A stretch of DNA of 32,038 bases from the NCBI RefSeq assembly GCF_003417465.1, contig NZ_QVMV01000025.1, positions 1 to 32,038 on the forward strand. The letters run 5' to 3'. The translations under genes and the position numbers were made by a program. The notes beneath the pieces are model-generated. The model saw only the letters and a list, made by a program, of their open reading frames with translations. It was not told where the DNA came from and did no database searches. Positions 12,275-20,576 of the stretch are shown here, one piece after another (the stretch's first letter is position 1; each line of letters begins with the position of its first letter). The DNA is from Wenzhouxiangella sp. 15190. GTDB lineage: Bacteria > Pseudomonadota > Gammaproteobacteria > Xanthomonadales > Wenzhouxiangellaceae.

Positions 12275-12846
12275 TCTCCTGCGTCCGTATCCAGATCTTC
12301 GGGCAACTCGGGCACGCGTCCCGGCGAACGCGACAGATATTCGTCCAATCGTTCCAGCCCCTCGCGGTAGTCGCTGCCCACCAGGCCCGGCAATATCAGT
12401 CCGACATAGCGCCCCACGAGATCGAGGGCACCGAATTCGATCCGCATCCCCCAGGTGACCTCGACACCGCCCTGGCCCTCGGCCACCCCGAACCAGCTAT
12501 CGGCCTCGTTCCCGCTCAGTTCCAGTTTCATGTCGATGCGACGGGGGTCATCGACATTCACGATCCACATGCGGCTTTCGTTGGCTTCGGGCGTTTCCTT
12601 CCAGGCCAGCGCGGCACCCACGCCCTGCGGCGGCCCCTCCAGTCGCCAGCTCATCTCGGGCTGACGCGCAAGCCAGGGCGCCCACTGCGTGAAGTGCCGG
12701 AAATCGCGCAGGGCCTCGAAGACCACCTCGCGGGAATGATCGATCACGCGAGTGCGCTCGATCGTCACACTTGCCGGCAGCATGAAGCCAATGACGATCA
12801 GGGCGATGACCATCGCCAAAAGGATTCCGAACAACTTTCGGACCAT
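12271..12846 (-). CDS. Membrane-anchored SRPBCC (START-like) family protein
   Basis: A 191-aa protein. Residues 1-25 form one hydrophobic helix (KLFGILLAMVIALIVIGFML), followed by a START/polyketide-cyclase fold: VTIERTRVIDHSREVVFEAL, DFRHFTQWAPWL and a beta-rich body ending in GLERLDEYL. It probably sits on the membrane with the ligand-binding domain outside the cytoplasm. The ligand is unknown. I chose the ATG at 12846 because GGAGG (12855-12859) lies 8 nt upstream; the frame is open to 12909, but those codons overlap the rhomboid gene. It is the third member of the plsC–rhomboid–SRPBCC–DUF2520 chain. Confidence 0.8.
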   Translation of the reverse strand: MVRKLFGILLAMVIALIVIGFMLPASVTIERTRVIDHSREVVFEALRDFRHFTQWAPWLARQPEMSWRLEGPPQGVGAALAWKETPEANESRMWIVNVDDPRRIDMKLELSGNEADSWFGVAEGQGGVEVTWGMRIEFGALDLVGRYVGLILPGLVGSDYREGLERLDEYLSRSPGRVPELPEDLDTDAGE

Positions 12847-12865
12847 TACTTGAACCTCCGTTTGA

Positions 12866-13555
12866 TCAGGGCCAGGGGTCGCCGGGGCGACGATCACGCT
12901 CGTCATCAACCTCGTCCGGAAACTCCTCCTCCCACTCCCAGTCGTAACGCTTGACCGGCGGAAGATCCTGGTGCCGGAAGACGAAGGCGAGAATGACGCC
13001 GATGATCGCCCCGCTGGCGTGCAACTCCCAACTGCTCGAGCTGTCGACCGGCAAGACGCCCCAGACCATGGACCCGTACAGGAACCAGATCAGGAGTGAC
13101 ACGCCGACCGATCGCAAATCCCGTTTGAGGACGCCGGAGACGAAGACAAAGGCCAGCATGGCATAGACCAGGCCGCTGGCACCGATGTGCAGGTTCGGCC
13201 TGGCGAATACCCAGGCCACGGCCGCGCTTCCGACGTACATGACCGGCAGCGCCTTGAGCGCGGAGTTGGGATAGAGAAACAGAATGGCCACCCCGCCAAT
13301 GAACAGCGGCACGGTGTTGGACGCGATATGTCCCAGGTGTGCGTGCAGCAGCGGGGTCGTCACCAGGCCGAGCAGCCCCATGCTGTCTCGCGGACGCAAC
13401 CCGAAGCGGGCCAGTTCCAGGCCGGTCAGGACGTCGAACAGAAACACCGCCCACATCACGGCGATGAAGCCGGCGGTCAGGCGCATGGCCAGCCAGAAGT
13501 TGTGGCGCGCGCGGTCCGATCCGGTGTAGGCGGGATCCGGCCGGTGCAGGTGCAT
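12866..13555 (-). CDS. Rhomboid family intramembrane serine protease
   Basis: A polytopic inner-membrane protease, 229 aa from the chosen start, with about six membrane segments. The catalytic motif GASG has the serine at residue 127 (HIGASGLVYAM). The partner histidine is H179 in WELHASGAIIG. The structural HAHLGHIASN segment, with H71, H73, H76 and N80, stabilises the oxyanion site in this family. The C-terminal tail (200-229) is strongly acidic with repeated Trp-Glu. The ATG at 13553-13555 overlaps the plsC stop by one base (TGATG); in-frame ATGs at 13603 and 13612 would add an Arg-rich extension and are less likely. Confidence 0.87.
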   Translation of the reverse strand: MHLHRPDPAYTGSDRARHNFWLAMRLTAGFIAVMWAVFLFDVLTGLELARFGLRPRDSMGLLGLVTTPLLHAHLGHIASNTVPLFIGGVAILFLYPNSALKALPVMYVGSAAVAWVFARPNLHIGASGLVYAMLAFVFVSGVLKRDLRSVGVSLLIWFLYGSMVWGVLPVDSSSSWELHASGAIIGVILAFVFRHQDLPPVKRYDWEWEEEFPDEVDDERDRRPGDPWP

Positions 13556-14319
13556 CAGGAAGCGCTGCCTTGAGGCAGAGCGCTGGCGACGGTGGCGTGA
13601 CATCGGCGGCACAATTCACCGGTTTTCCCAGGGCCCAGGCCCGCAGTCTCCAGGGGCGGATGAATGATCATCCTGACCCGGCCCGGTCGAATGCGGAGGC
13701 TCTTCGCCGGCAGGATTTCACGCGTGTCCACAACCGTCACCGGCAGAATCGGCAACTGCTGGTCGACGGCCACGCGGAAAGCACCCTTCTTGAAGGGCAA
13801 CAACTCGCCGGTCCGGCTGCGTGTTCCTTCAGCGAAGAACATCAGGCCCGTACCGGGCTTCAGGCGTCCGACAGCGCGGTTGATCGCCGTTCTGGACTGG
13901 TCGGGATCCGACCGGTCGATGAAGATATGCCCGATCGCGCGGCATCCGGCTGCCACGAAGGGAATCCGGCTGAGCTCCGCCTTGGCCACCCAGCGCAGGT
14001 CCAGCCCGATCCAGCCGTAGACCACGGGAATGTCGAACTGGCTCTGGTGATTGGCCACGACCACATAACTCCGGTCCGGCTCGATCCGCTCGAGGCCCTC
14101 GACTTCCACGCGCACCGGCACCAGCCAGCCCAGGATCTTTCCCCAGGGCACGGCTACATAGAGATTGGCCACGCGGGGCGAAACCAGCAGCGCAAGCGGC
14201 ACGGCGAGAAGGGCCCCCACCAGCGTAGTCAGAACCGCCAGCGGCACATACACGAGCCACTGATAAATGGGGTAGAGGTTGAGCCAGACCGGATGGCTGG
14301 TCGATCGGGGAATGGTCAT
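13555..14319 (-). CDS. plsC: 1-acyl-sn-glycerol-3-phosphate acyltransferase
   Basis: An inner-membrane enzyme that acylates lysophosphatidic acid to phosphatidic acid. The product is 254 aa. The hydrophobic N-terminal region is at about residues 15-68. The catalytic NHxxxxD box is NHQSQFD with H91 and D96. The glycerophosphate-binding EGTRS is at 164-168, in FFAEGTRSRTGELLPFKKGAF. The PlsC family is broad, so a paralogue acting on another lipid is possible. The gene starts the four-gene reverse chain, just after the hsp20 terminator. Confidence 0.9.
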   Translation of the reverse strand: MTIPRSTSHPVWLNLYPIYQWLVYVPLAVLTTLVGALLAVPLALLVSPRVANLYVAVPWGKILGWLVPVRVEVEGLERIEPDRSYVVVANHQSQFDIPVVYGWIGLDLRWVAKAELSRIPFVAAGCRAIGHIFIDRSDPDQSRTAINRAVGRLKPGTGLMFFAEGTRSRTGELLPFKKGAFRVAVDQQLPILPVTVVDTREILPAKSLRIRPGRVRMIIHPPLETAGLGPGKTGELCRRCHATVASALPQGSAS

Positions 14320-14336
14320 GGCCGTTTATGCTACAC

Positions 14337-14362
14337 AAAAAAGGGGCGTCCGAAGACGCCCC
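14337..14362 (-). terminator. Rho-independent terminator of hsp20
   Basis: On the reverse strand GGGGCGTC-TTCG-GACGCCCC forms a perfect 8-bp stem capped by the extra-stable C(UUCG)G tetraloop, followed by six Ts. It lies 34 nt past the hsp20 stop and before plsC. Confidence 0.88.
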
Positions 14363-14395
14363 CGTCCGTGTCGGTCACGGCGATCGCAAGTCGGC

Positions 14396-14875
14396 TCAGG
14401 CAGCCTCGGCGGACTGCTTTTCGCCGCTGTCGATCACGCGGGCATCGCCGCTGCCGATCTCGATCTTGCGCGGCTTCATGCGTTCGGGCAGCTCGCGCTG
14501 CAGTTCGATGTGCAGCAGGCCGTTTTCCAGGTCGGCACCGGTCACCTTGACGTGATCGGCAAGCTGGAAGCGCCGTTCGAACGAACGGTTGGCGATACCG
14601 CGATAGAGGAACTCGCGATCGTCACTTTCATCCTCGGCGGAATCGGACTTGCTGCCGGATACCGTCAGCGTGTTCTGCTCGGACACGATGTCGAGTTCAT
14701 CCCGGCTGAAGCCCGCTACCGCCATGGTGATGCGATAGTGATCCTCGCCAAGCGACTCGATGTTGTAGGGCGGATAGCCGTTGCTGTCGACGCGCTGCGC
14801 GTTGGACAACATGTCGGCCAGGCGATCAAAGCCGATGGCCGTGCGGTACAGGGGTGAAAGATCGAATGTATTCAT
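14396..14875 (-). CDS. Small heat-shock protein, Hsp20/IbpA type
   Basis: A cytoplasmic holdase that binds unfolding proteins and aggregates and passes them to DnaK/ClpB. The product is 159 aa. The N-terminal FDLSPLYRTAIGFDRL is characteristic of IbpA/IbpB. The alpha-crystallin domain (about residues 35-130) includes PPYNIESLGEDHYRI and ENGLLHIELQRELPE, and the C-terminal I-x-I oligomerisation motif is KIEI. The start at 14875 is set by AAGGAGG (14884-14890) 8 nt upstream; a longer in-frame start at 14899 would bury that site. Upstream lie a sigma-32-type promoter and a ROSE-like leader; a strong terminator follows. It is therefore probably a monocistronic heat-shock gene. Confidence 0.93.
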   Translation of the reverse strand: MNTFDLSPLYRTAIGFDRLADMLSNAQRVDSNGYPPYNIESLGEDHYRITMAVAGFSRDELDIVSEQNTLTVSGSKSDSAEDESDDREFLYRGIANRSFERRFQLADHVKVTGADLENGLLHIELQRELPERMKPRKIEIGSGDARVIDSGEKQSAEAA

Positions 14876-14967
14876 AACCGTATCCTCCTTGAGAAGCAAC
14901 CGGTGTTTTCAGTTGATGCCCGCCTGTATCAGGCCGGGCTCGATGAGACCCCTTTCGGCGATCTCGT
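14876..14967 (-). promoter_or_regulatory. ROSE-like RNA thermometer in the hsp20 leader
   Basis: The predicted ~90-nt leader contains two hairpins. The distal one (14918-14939) is a GC-rich stem with a 3-nt loop. The proximal one (14877-14904) closes with ACCG/CGGU and places UUGCU (14895-14899) opposite AAGGAGG. The pairing leaves a G-G mismatch within UUGCU/AGGA. UYGCU facing the Shine-Dalgarno is the defining feature of ROSE elements in hsp20 genes, which melt at heat-shock temperature. The match is by eye; no folding energy was computed. Confidence 0.65.
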
Positions 14968-14973
14968 TGAAGG

Positions 14974-15001
14974 AAATAGGGGCGTTGTGGACGGTTTCAA
15001 G
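14974..15001 (-). promoter_or_regulatory. Sigma-32 (heat-shock) promoter of hsp20
   Basis: On the reverse strand CTTGAAA (14995-15001) is followed after 12 nt by CCCCTATTT (14974-14982). This is close to the RpoH consensus CTTGAAA / CCCCATnT with accepted spacing. Confidence 0.75.
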
Positions 15002-15056
15002 AGGGGGAACGGACGCTGCGTAAGTCGTCCGTCGCGGACGTGGCCGCGACCTACGC

Positions 15057-15533
15057 TCATTCGCCGTACTCCACGTCGACCACCTCGAGCACCCGCTCTC
15101 CCGTGGGTGTGCGCACGCTGACCTCTTCGCCCACGGCCTTGCCCAGCAGAGCGCGGGCAACCGGGGAATCGACCGATATCCAGCCCTGCCCGGCATCGGT
15201 TTCGTCGGCACCGACGATGCGGTAGCGCACCTTGTTGCCGTCCACTTCGGCCAGGGTCACCGTGGCGGCAAAGAAAACCTTGTCCGGGCTGTCTTCGCGC
15301 GGCGGCACGGGGCGAACCTCATCGAGGCGCTTCTGGAGGTAGCGCAACCGGCGATCGATCTCACGCAGTTGCTTCTTGCGATAGATGTACTCGGCATTCT
15401 CCGAACGGTCGCCTTCGGCGGCCGCGGCCGAAAGCGCCCGGGTGACCGCCGGGCGCTTTTTCTGCCACAGGTACTTGAGCTCGTCCTGCAGCTTGCGATG
15501 ACCGGCGGGTGTGATGTGCGAGCTGCGCGGCAA
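15057..15533 (-). CDS. greB: Transcription elongation factor GreB
   Basis: It enters the RNA polymerase secondary channel and stimulates cleavage of backtracked transcripts. The product is 158 aa, the family length. The N-terminal coiled coil carries the acidic tip [13 protein letters not shown], and the following [22 protein letters not shown] is typical of GreB rather than GreA. The C-terminal FKBP-like domain (about 80-158) ends with [18 protein letters not shown]. It lies 13 nt after fumC on the same strand and is probably co-transcribed with it. Confidence 0.93.
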   Translation of the reverse strand: MPRSSHITPAGHRKLQDELKYLWQKKRPAVTRALSAAAAEGDRSENAEYIYRKKQLREIDRRLRYLQKRLDEVRPVPPREDSPDKVFFAATVTLAEVDGNKVRYRIVGADETDAGQGWISVDSPVARALLGKAVGEEVSVRTPTGERVLEVVDVEYGE

Positions 15534-15546
15534 GACTAGTCGCCCA

Positions 15547-16923
15547 CTACAGTCCGCCGCGCGTGAGCTTGACCGGATCGAGCAGCTCCTCGAGTTCCTC
15601 GCGCGACAGATCGGTCATCTCGGCGGCCACATCGAGGATGGGACGTCCCTCGGCATAGGCCTTCTTGGCCGCGGCCGCGCCCTTCTCGTAGCCGATGACG
15701 GGGTTGAGCGCGGTCACCAGGATTGGATTGCGCGACAGCGCCTCCTGGAGCTTGTCCTCACGCACCTTGAATCCGGCAATAGCGCGGTCGGCGAGCAGGC
15801 GCGCGGCATTGCCCAGGATGTTCAGACTGTCGAGCAGGCTGGCGGCAACCACTGGCAGCATGACGTTGAGCTGGAAATTCCCCGACTGCCCGGCCACGGT
15901 AATCGTACCGTCGTTGCCGATAACGCGCGCGGCCACCATGCACACGGCTTCGGGAATGACCGGGTTGACCTTGCCCGGCATGATCGAGCTGCCCGGCTGC
16001 AATGCCTCGAGCTCGATCTCGCCCAGGCCGGCCAGCGGGCCGGAGTTCATCCAGCGCAGATCGTTGGCCATCTTCATCAGGGCCACCGCCGTGGTCTTGA
16101 GCTGACCGGACAGTTCGACGGCTGCATCCTGGCTGGCGATGCCCTCGAACTTGTTGTCGGCCGAGGCGAACTCGAAGCCGGTCGCCTGGGCCAGCCGCAC
16201 GGCGAAACGGCGGCCGAATTCCTCGTGTGCATTGATGCCCGTGCCCACGGCCGTGCCGCCCTGCGGCAGGTAGCGCATGCGCGAGAGCGCATCGCGGATG
16301 CGTTGCTCGGCGCTGTCGATCTGCGACGCCCAGGTGGCCAATTCCTGTCCAAGGGTGACCGGCATGGCGTCCATCAGGTGCGTGCGGCCGGTCTTGGCGA
16401 CTTCGTCGAGCGCCTCGGAACGCTTGCGCAGGGTGTTTTGCAGATGATGCAGCGCCGGCAGCAGGTGTTCGGCGGCCATCAGGCAGGCACTGACCTGGAT
16501 CGCGGTGGGAATCACGTCGTTGGAACTCTGCCCCATGTTGACATGATCGTTGGGGTGGACGCCCAGCTCACCGTCCGGATCGGCCAGATGGGCGATCACC
16601 TCATTGGCGTTCATGTTCGAGCTGGTTCCGGAACCGGTCTGGTAGACGTCGACGGGAAATTGATCGTCAAACTCGTTATCGGCAACCTTCCCGGCAGCCT
16701 GGACGATGGCCCGCGCTCGATCGGCGTCGAGCAGCTCTAGCTCCTCGTTGGCCTCGGCACAGGCGGCCTTGATCAGGCCCAGGGCGCGGATGAACGGTGC
16801 CGGCATGCGCTGGCCGCTGACGGGGAAATTATTGACGGCGCGCTGGGTCTGGGCGCCCCAGAGCGCATCGGCGGGCACCTGCAGTTCGCCCATGCTGTCC
16901 TTTTCGGTACGGAATTCGCTCAT
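15547..16923 (-). CDS. fumC: Class II fumarate hydratase
   Basis: An iron-independent, oxidation-tolerant TCA-cycle enzyme that interconverts fumarate and malate. The product is 458 aa. The N-terminal [24 protein letters not shown] is diagnostic. Active-site elements include SSND at 133-136, TGRTH with H182 and the superfamily signature [11 protein letters not shown] at 311-321. I chose the ATG at 16923; the upstream in-frame ATG at 16980 would add an atypical 19-residue extension. The ribosome site is weak. A TATAAT lies about 40 nt upstream of the start. greB follows. Confidence 0.96.
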   Translation of the reverse strand: MSEFRTEKDSMGELQVPADALWGAQTQRAVNNFPVSGQRMPAPFIRALGLIKAACAEANEELELLDADRARAIVQAAGKVADNEFDDQFPVDVYQTGSGTSSNMNANEVIAHLADPDGELGVHPNDHVNMGQSSNDVIPTAIQVSACLMAAEHLLPALHHLQNTLRKRSEALDEVAKTGRTHLMDAMPVTLGQELATWASQIDSAEQRIRDALSRMRYLPQGGTAVGTGINAHEEFGRRFAVRLAQATGFEFASADNKFEGIASQDAAVELSGQLKTTAVALMKMANDLRWMNSGPLAGLGEIELEALQPGSSIMPGKVNPVIPEAVCMVAARVIGNDGTITVAGQSGNFQLNVMLPVVAASLLDSLNILGNAARLLADRAIAGFKVREDKLQEALSRNPILVTALNPVIGYEKGAAAAKKAYAEGRPILDVAAEMTDLSREELEELLDPVKLTRGGL

Positions 16924-16960
16924 GATTGCCTGTCCAGTTTGCTGCGGATTCAGACGTTCA

Positions 16961-16966
16961 ATTATA
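16961..16966 (-). promoter_or_regulatory. Possible -10 element (TATAAT) for fumC
   Basis: A perfect TATAAT on the reverse strand lies in the 101-bp divergent region between fumC and the acyltransferase gene. TCGGAA lies 17 nt upstream as a poor -35. Confidence 0.4.
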
Positions 16967-17024
16967 ACCGTCTGTAGCAATCGTTCCGATCCATCCGGGC
17001 CGGCATCGTGAGATAATCAACCAC

Positions 17025-17930
17025 ATGCTGGAAAAGCTCGTCGCCTTCTTGCGCATCGTCATTGCCGGCCTGCTGCTGGCCGTCAATTCGGTGGTACATA
17101 TTCTCCCCCTGCTCGTGGTGGCACTGCTCAAGCTGATCCTCCAGATCAGGGCAGTCACCACAATCTGTGATCGCATTCTGGCAGCGATCGCGGCAAGCTG
17201 GATCGATGTCAATTCCTGGCTTTTCGACCATCTGACCGCCACGCGCATAGAAGTCGAGGGGCTTCCCGATGAGGACCTGCAGGGGCAGATGCTGGTTATT
17301 TGCAATCATCAGAGCTGGGTCGACATTCCCGTACTGCAGAAACTGTTCAACCGCCGATTGCCGCTGCTGCGCTTCTTTCTCAAGAGCCGACTCATCTGGG
17401 TACCGCTGCTGGGGCTGGCCTGGTGGGCGCTCGACTTCCCCTTCATGAAGCGTTACTCCCGCGAGCAGATAGAGCGCCGCCCCGAACTCGCCGGACGCGA
17501 TATCGCCGCCACACGCCGCGCTTGCCGGAAGTTCCGCCATATTCCCGTCGCCATCGTCAACTTCGTCGAGGGCAGGCGCTTCACGCGGGCCAGGCATGAC
17601 GCCCAGCGCTCGCCCTACCAGCACCTGCTCAAGCCGAGAGCCGGCGGTACCGCCTTCACGCTCGACGCCATGGGTGACGCGCTGGAGACACTCATCGACG
17701 TCACCATCGCCTATCCCGACGCGCGCTCCAGCCTGGCCGACCTGTTCGCCAATCGCATTCGCGAGATTCGCGTCCACGTGCGCCAGCTGCCCATTCCCGA
17801 GCAGCTGCGCGGCCGGGACTACCGAAACGACCCGGAATTCCGCCATGCCATCCAGGACTGGATCAACCGGCTGTGGGCCGAAAAGGATGCCACGCTCGAT
17901 CGGCTCAAAGCGGCGGATGCAAACAAGTGA
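17025..17930 (+). CDS. YihG-like lysophospholipid acyltransferase family protein
   Basis: A 301-aa membrane protein. The first ~40 residues are hydrophobic, and residues 45-70 match the YihG family pattern (SWIDVNSWLFDHL). The acyltransferase box NHQSWVD has H95 and D100. The substrate-binding block FVEGRRFT is at about 181-187, with EGRRFT replacing the EGTRS of PlsC. The C-terminal third (DALETLIDVTIAYPD onward) also follows the YihG pattern. The family acylates lysophospholipids; the exact substrate is not fixed. There is no visible Shine-Dalgarno, and GATAAT ends 7 nt before the ATG. Confidence 0.85.
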   Translation: MLEKLVAFLRIVIAGLLLAVNSVVHILPLLVVALLKLILQIRAVTTICDRILAAIAASWIDVNSWLFDHLTATRIEVEGLPDEDLQGQMLVICNHQSWVDIPVLQKLFNRRLPLLRFFLKSRLIWVPLLGLAWWALDFPFMKRYSREQIERRPELAGRDIAATRRACRKFRHIPVAIVNFVEGRRFTRARHDAQRSPYQHLLKPRAGGTAFTLDAMGDALETLIDVTIAYPDARSSLADLFANRIREIRVHVRQLPIPEQLRGRDYRNDPEFRHAIQDWINRLWAEKDATLDRLKAADANK

Positions 17931-18000
17931 AGGCCACTGCTTGCGCAGCCGCTACGCCTGTGACAAGAATGGAGCCGCACTCGCCCATGAAGGATCCCCG

Positions 18001-19317
18001 ATGATCAAACCGCTTGCCGTTCTGCTTTTGTCACCGACGCTCCTGCTCGCTGCAACCGTCCAGGGACAGGATTCATCCGATGCCTGGCACGACTATATCG
18101 ATCAACGCGCCGCATCGATGCAGGAACAGGTGGTCGAGTGGCGGCGGCATTTCCACGCCCACCCCGAACTATCCAACCGCGAATTCGACACGGCCGAAAC
18201 CGTGGCCGAATTCCTGCGCTCGCTGGACATGGAAGTAACCACCGGCGTGGCCCACACCGGCGTCGTGGGTGTGCTGCGCGGCGGACAACCCGGGCCGGTG
18301 GTTGGACTGCGCGCCGACATGGACGCCCTGCCCGTGCCCGCGCGCGCCGATCTGCCCTTTTCCCCCGATGTCACCAGTGAGTATCTGGGGGAAGAAGTAC
18401 CCGTCTCGCACGCCTGCGGCCACGACTCGCACATGGCGATGCTGATGGGCGTGGCGCAGATGCTGGCCGAGCGGCGCGAGGAACTGCCGGGCACGGTCAA
18501 GTTCATCTTCCAGCCGGCCGAGGAAGGTACGCCGCCGGGCGAGGAAGGCGGTGCGGAAATGATGGTCGCCGAAGGCGTGCTCTCCGACCCGGACGTTGAC
18601 GTGATCTTCGGTCAGCATATCTGGGCGCCGGACCCGGCCGGCCAGATCGGCTACCGCCCGGCTGGCACCATGGCCGCTTCCGACCAGTTCAACATCACCG
18701 TCCACGGCAGCCAGACGCACGGCTCCACGCCCTGGACCGGCGTCGACCCGATTACCACCGCCGCGCAAATCGTGCTCGGCCTGAACACCATCGTCAGTCG
18801 GCAGACGGAACTGACCAAGGCCGCCGCGGTGATTTCCGTCGGCCGGGTGCGCGCCGGGGTGCGCAACAACATCATTCCCGAGGAAGCCGAGCTGATCGGC
18901 ACCATCCGCACGCTCGACCCGGACATGCGCGACAGGATCCACGCCGATATCCGGCGCACGGCCGAGCACATCGCCGCCAGCCAGGGCGCGGAAGTCACCG
19001 TCGACATCCAGCGCGGCTACCCGGTGACCTACAACGATCCGGAGTTGACCGAAGCTATGGCACCCAGCCTGCAACGGGTGACGGGCGACAAGGCCGTTCG
19101 CATCGACGCCCTGACCGCGGCCGAAGATTTCTCCTACTTCCAGCGCGAGGTGCCGGGCCTGTACTTCTTCCTGGGCGCCGCGCCCGAGGACATTCCCCTG
19201 GATGAGGTCGCGCCGCATCACACACCCGATTTCCAGATCAACGAAAAGGCCATGCAGACCGGTGTGCAGGCACTGGCCACCCTGACCCTCGATTACATGT
19301 TGATGCACTCAGGTTGA
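18001..19317 (+). CDS. Secreted M20D-family amidohydrolase / metallopeptidase
   Basis: A 438-aa zinc-type hydrolase related to hippurate, N-acyl-amino-acid and IAA-amino-acid hydrolases. A signal peptide occupies residues 1-22 (LAVLLLSPTLLLAATVQGQ), so it should work in the periplasm or outside the cell. Metal ligands typical of M20D are seen: C139 and H141 in HACGHDSHM, E174-E175 in QPAEEGTPPG, H206, and a final His in HHTPDF. The lid/dimerisation domain lies between about 215 and 330. An AAGGA site sits 6 nt before the ATG. The substrate cannot be read from the sequence. The frame is open upstream to 17596 inside the acyltransferase gene, which I reject. Confidence 0.9.
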   Translation: MIKPLAVLLLSPTLLLAATVQGQDSSDAWHDYIDQRAASMQEQVVEWRRHFHAHPELSNREFDTAETVAEFLRSLDMEVTTGVAHTGVVGVLRGGQPGPVVGLRADMDALPVPARADLPFSPDVTSEYLGEEVPVSHACGHDSHMAMLMGVAQMLAERREELPGTVKFIFQPAEEGTPPGEEGGAEMMVAEGVLSDPDVDVIFGQHIWAPDPAGQIGYRPAGTMAASDQFNITVHGSQTHGSTPWTGVDPITTAAQIVLGLNTIVSRQTELTKAAAVISVGRVRAGVRNNIIPEEAELIGTIRTLDPDMRDRIHADIRRTAEHIAASQGAEVTVDIQRGYPVTYNDPELTEAMAPSLQRVTGDKAVRIDALTAAEDFSYFQREVPGLYFFLGAAPEDIPLDEVAPHHTPDFQINEKAMQTGVQALATLTLDYMLMHSG

Positions 19318-19367
19318 TTAGCGTTTGTTAATATAGGATTGCACTCAAAAAAAGTAGAGTCTTTGCC

Positions 19368-20495
19368 ATGTCGCGCGTGACCATCATCGGGTCGGGTTTC
19401 GCCGCCCTGACCGCCGTACGGAACCTGCGCAACGCAGATCCGAAAATCGGTATCGACCTGGTCTCGCCCCGCGCGGAACTGGTCTACTATCCCGGCACAA
19501 TCTGGATTCCCACGGGCAAGCGCGAACCCGAGGACCTGGTCGTCCCCCTGGATCGTTTCTTCGAGCGCATGCGCGTCACCCACCACCCCACGCACGCCAT
19601 CGGCCTGTCCGAAGACGGGCGGACGGTCCGGACCGAATCCGGCGAACTCGCCAACGACGGACTGATCATCGCCTGCGGCGGTCAGTTCCTGAAGAAACTG
19701 CCCGGCATCGAGCACAGCATCCTGCCCTGCGGCGGACCGCAGGAAATCACCCGCCTGCGTGACCGCCTGCACGCCATGGAATCGGGTTCCATTGCCTTCG
19801 GTTTTGCCGGCAACCCCAACGAGCCGTCCGCCATGCGCGGCGGGCCGGTGTTCGAGTTTCTTTTCGGCATCGACACCTGGCTGCGCAAGCAGGATCGGCG
19901 CGACCGCTTTACCCTGCATTTCTTCAGTCCCGCCGAAAAGCCGGGGCAGCGCCTCGGCGGCAAGGCCGTCGACCGATTGCTCGAGGAAATGCAAAAGCGC
20001 GGTATTCGCACTCACCTCGGTCGCAAGCCGAAGCGTTTCAGCGAAGACGGCGTGGAAACCGAAACCGAGCGTTTCGCCGCCGACCTGATTCTGTTCATGC
20101 CCGGCATGACCGGCAACGACTGGTTCGACGAAACAACGCTGCCCCGCTCGGACGGCGGGATGATCCGCGCTGACCGGCACTGCCGTGTCGACGGCTTCGA
20201 GCGCGTCTACGTCGCTGGCGACGCCGGCTCCTTCCCGGGCCCGGGATGGATGCCCAAACAGGCGCACATGGCCGACCTGCAGGCCGAGGCGGCGGCGAAG
20301 AACATGCTCGCCGAACTGGCCGGCAAGCCTGTGGAGGCCACGTTCAAGAGCGAACTGATGTGCATCGTCGACCAGTACGATCGCGGCATCCTGGTCACGC
20401 GCAGCGAGAAGGCCAACCGAGTGCTGCCGCCCCTGCGCGCCATGCACTGGGCCAAGCGCCTGTTCGAGTGGCGTTACCTGCGGCAATATCGCTGA
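19368..20495 (+). CDS. Sulfide:quinone oxidoreductase-like FAD flavoprotein
   Basis: A 375-aa two-dinucleotide-binding flavoprotein. The FAD motif GSGFAALTAVRNLR is at 8-21, and a second FAD contact is YVAGDAGSFPGPGWMPKQAHMAD (281-303). The C-terminal HWAKRLFEWRYLRQY resembles the amphipathic membrane-docking tail of SQR and NDH-2 enzymes. Cysteines are at 103, 121, 272 and 332; C121 and C332 sit about where the two essential SQR cysteines lie, by my unaided alignment. Sulfide oxidation is therefore possible but unproven; another quinone-linked dehydrogenase is the alternative. It follows the amidohydrolase by 50 nt of AT-rich DNA. Confidence 0.75.
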   Translation: MSRVTIIGSGFAALTAVRNLRNADPKIGIDLVSPRAELVYYPGTIWIPTGKREPEDLVVPLDRFFERMRVTHHPTHAIGLSEDGRTVRTESGELANDGLIIACGGQFLKKLPGIEHSILPCGGPQEITRLRDRLHAMESGSIAFGFAGNPNEPSAMRGGPVFEFLFGIDTWLRKQDRRDRFTLHFFSPAEKPGQRLGGKAVDRLLEEMQKRGIRTHLGRKPKRFSEDGVETETERFAADLILFMPGMTGNDWFDETTLPRSDGGMIRADRHCRVDGFERVYVAGDAGSFPGPGWMPKQAHMADLQAEAAAKNMLAELAGKPVEATFKSELMCIVDQYDRGILVTRSEKANRVLPPLRAMHWAKRLFEWRYLRQYR

Positions 20496-20576
20496 GCGAA
20501 CCCTGAACCAAGGGACAATGGTCGGCGCCCGCTCGCCGTGGCAGGCTGGCCGGGCACTCATCCCGATAACTCACCC

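Noticed and set aside
14909-15211. Small reverse ORF between greB and hsp20
   Set aside because: It overlaps greB off-frame and the hsp20 promoter and leader; no start signal or recognisable protein.
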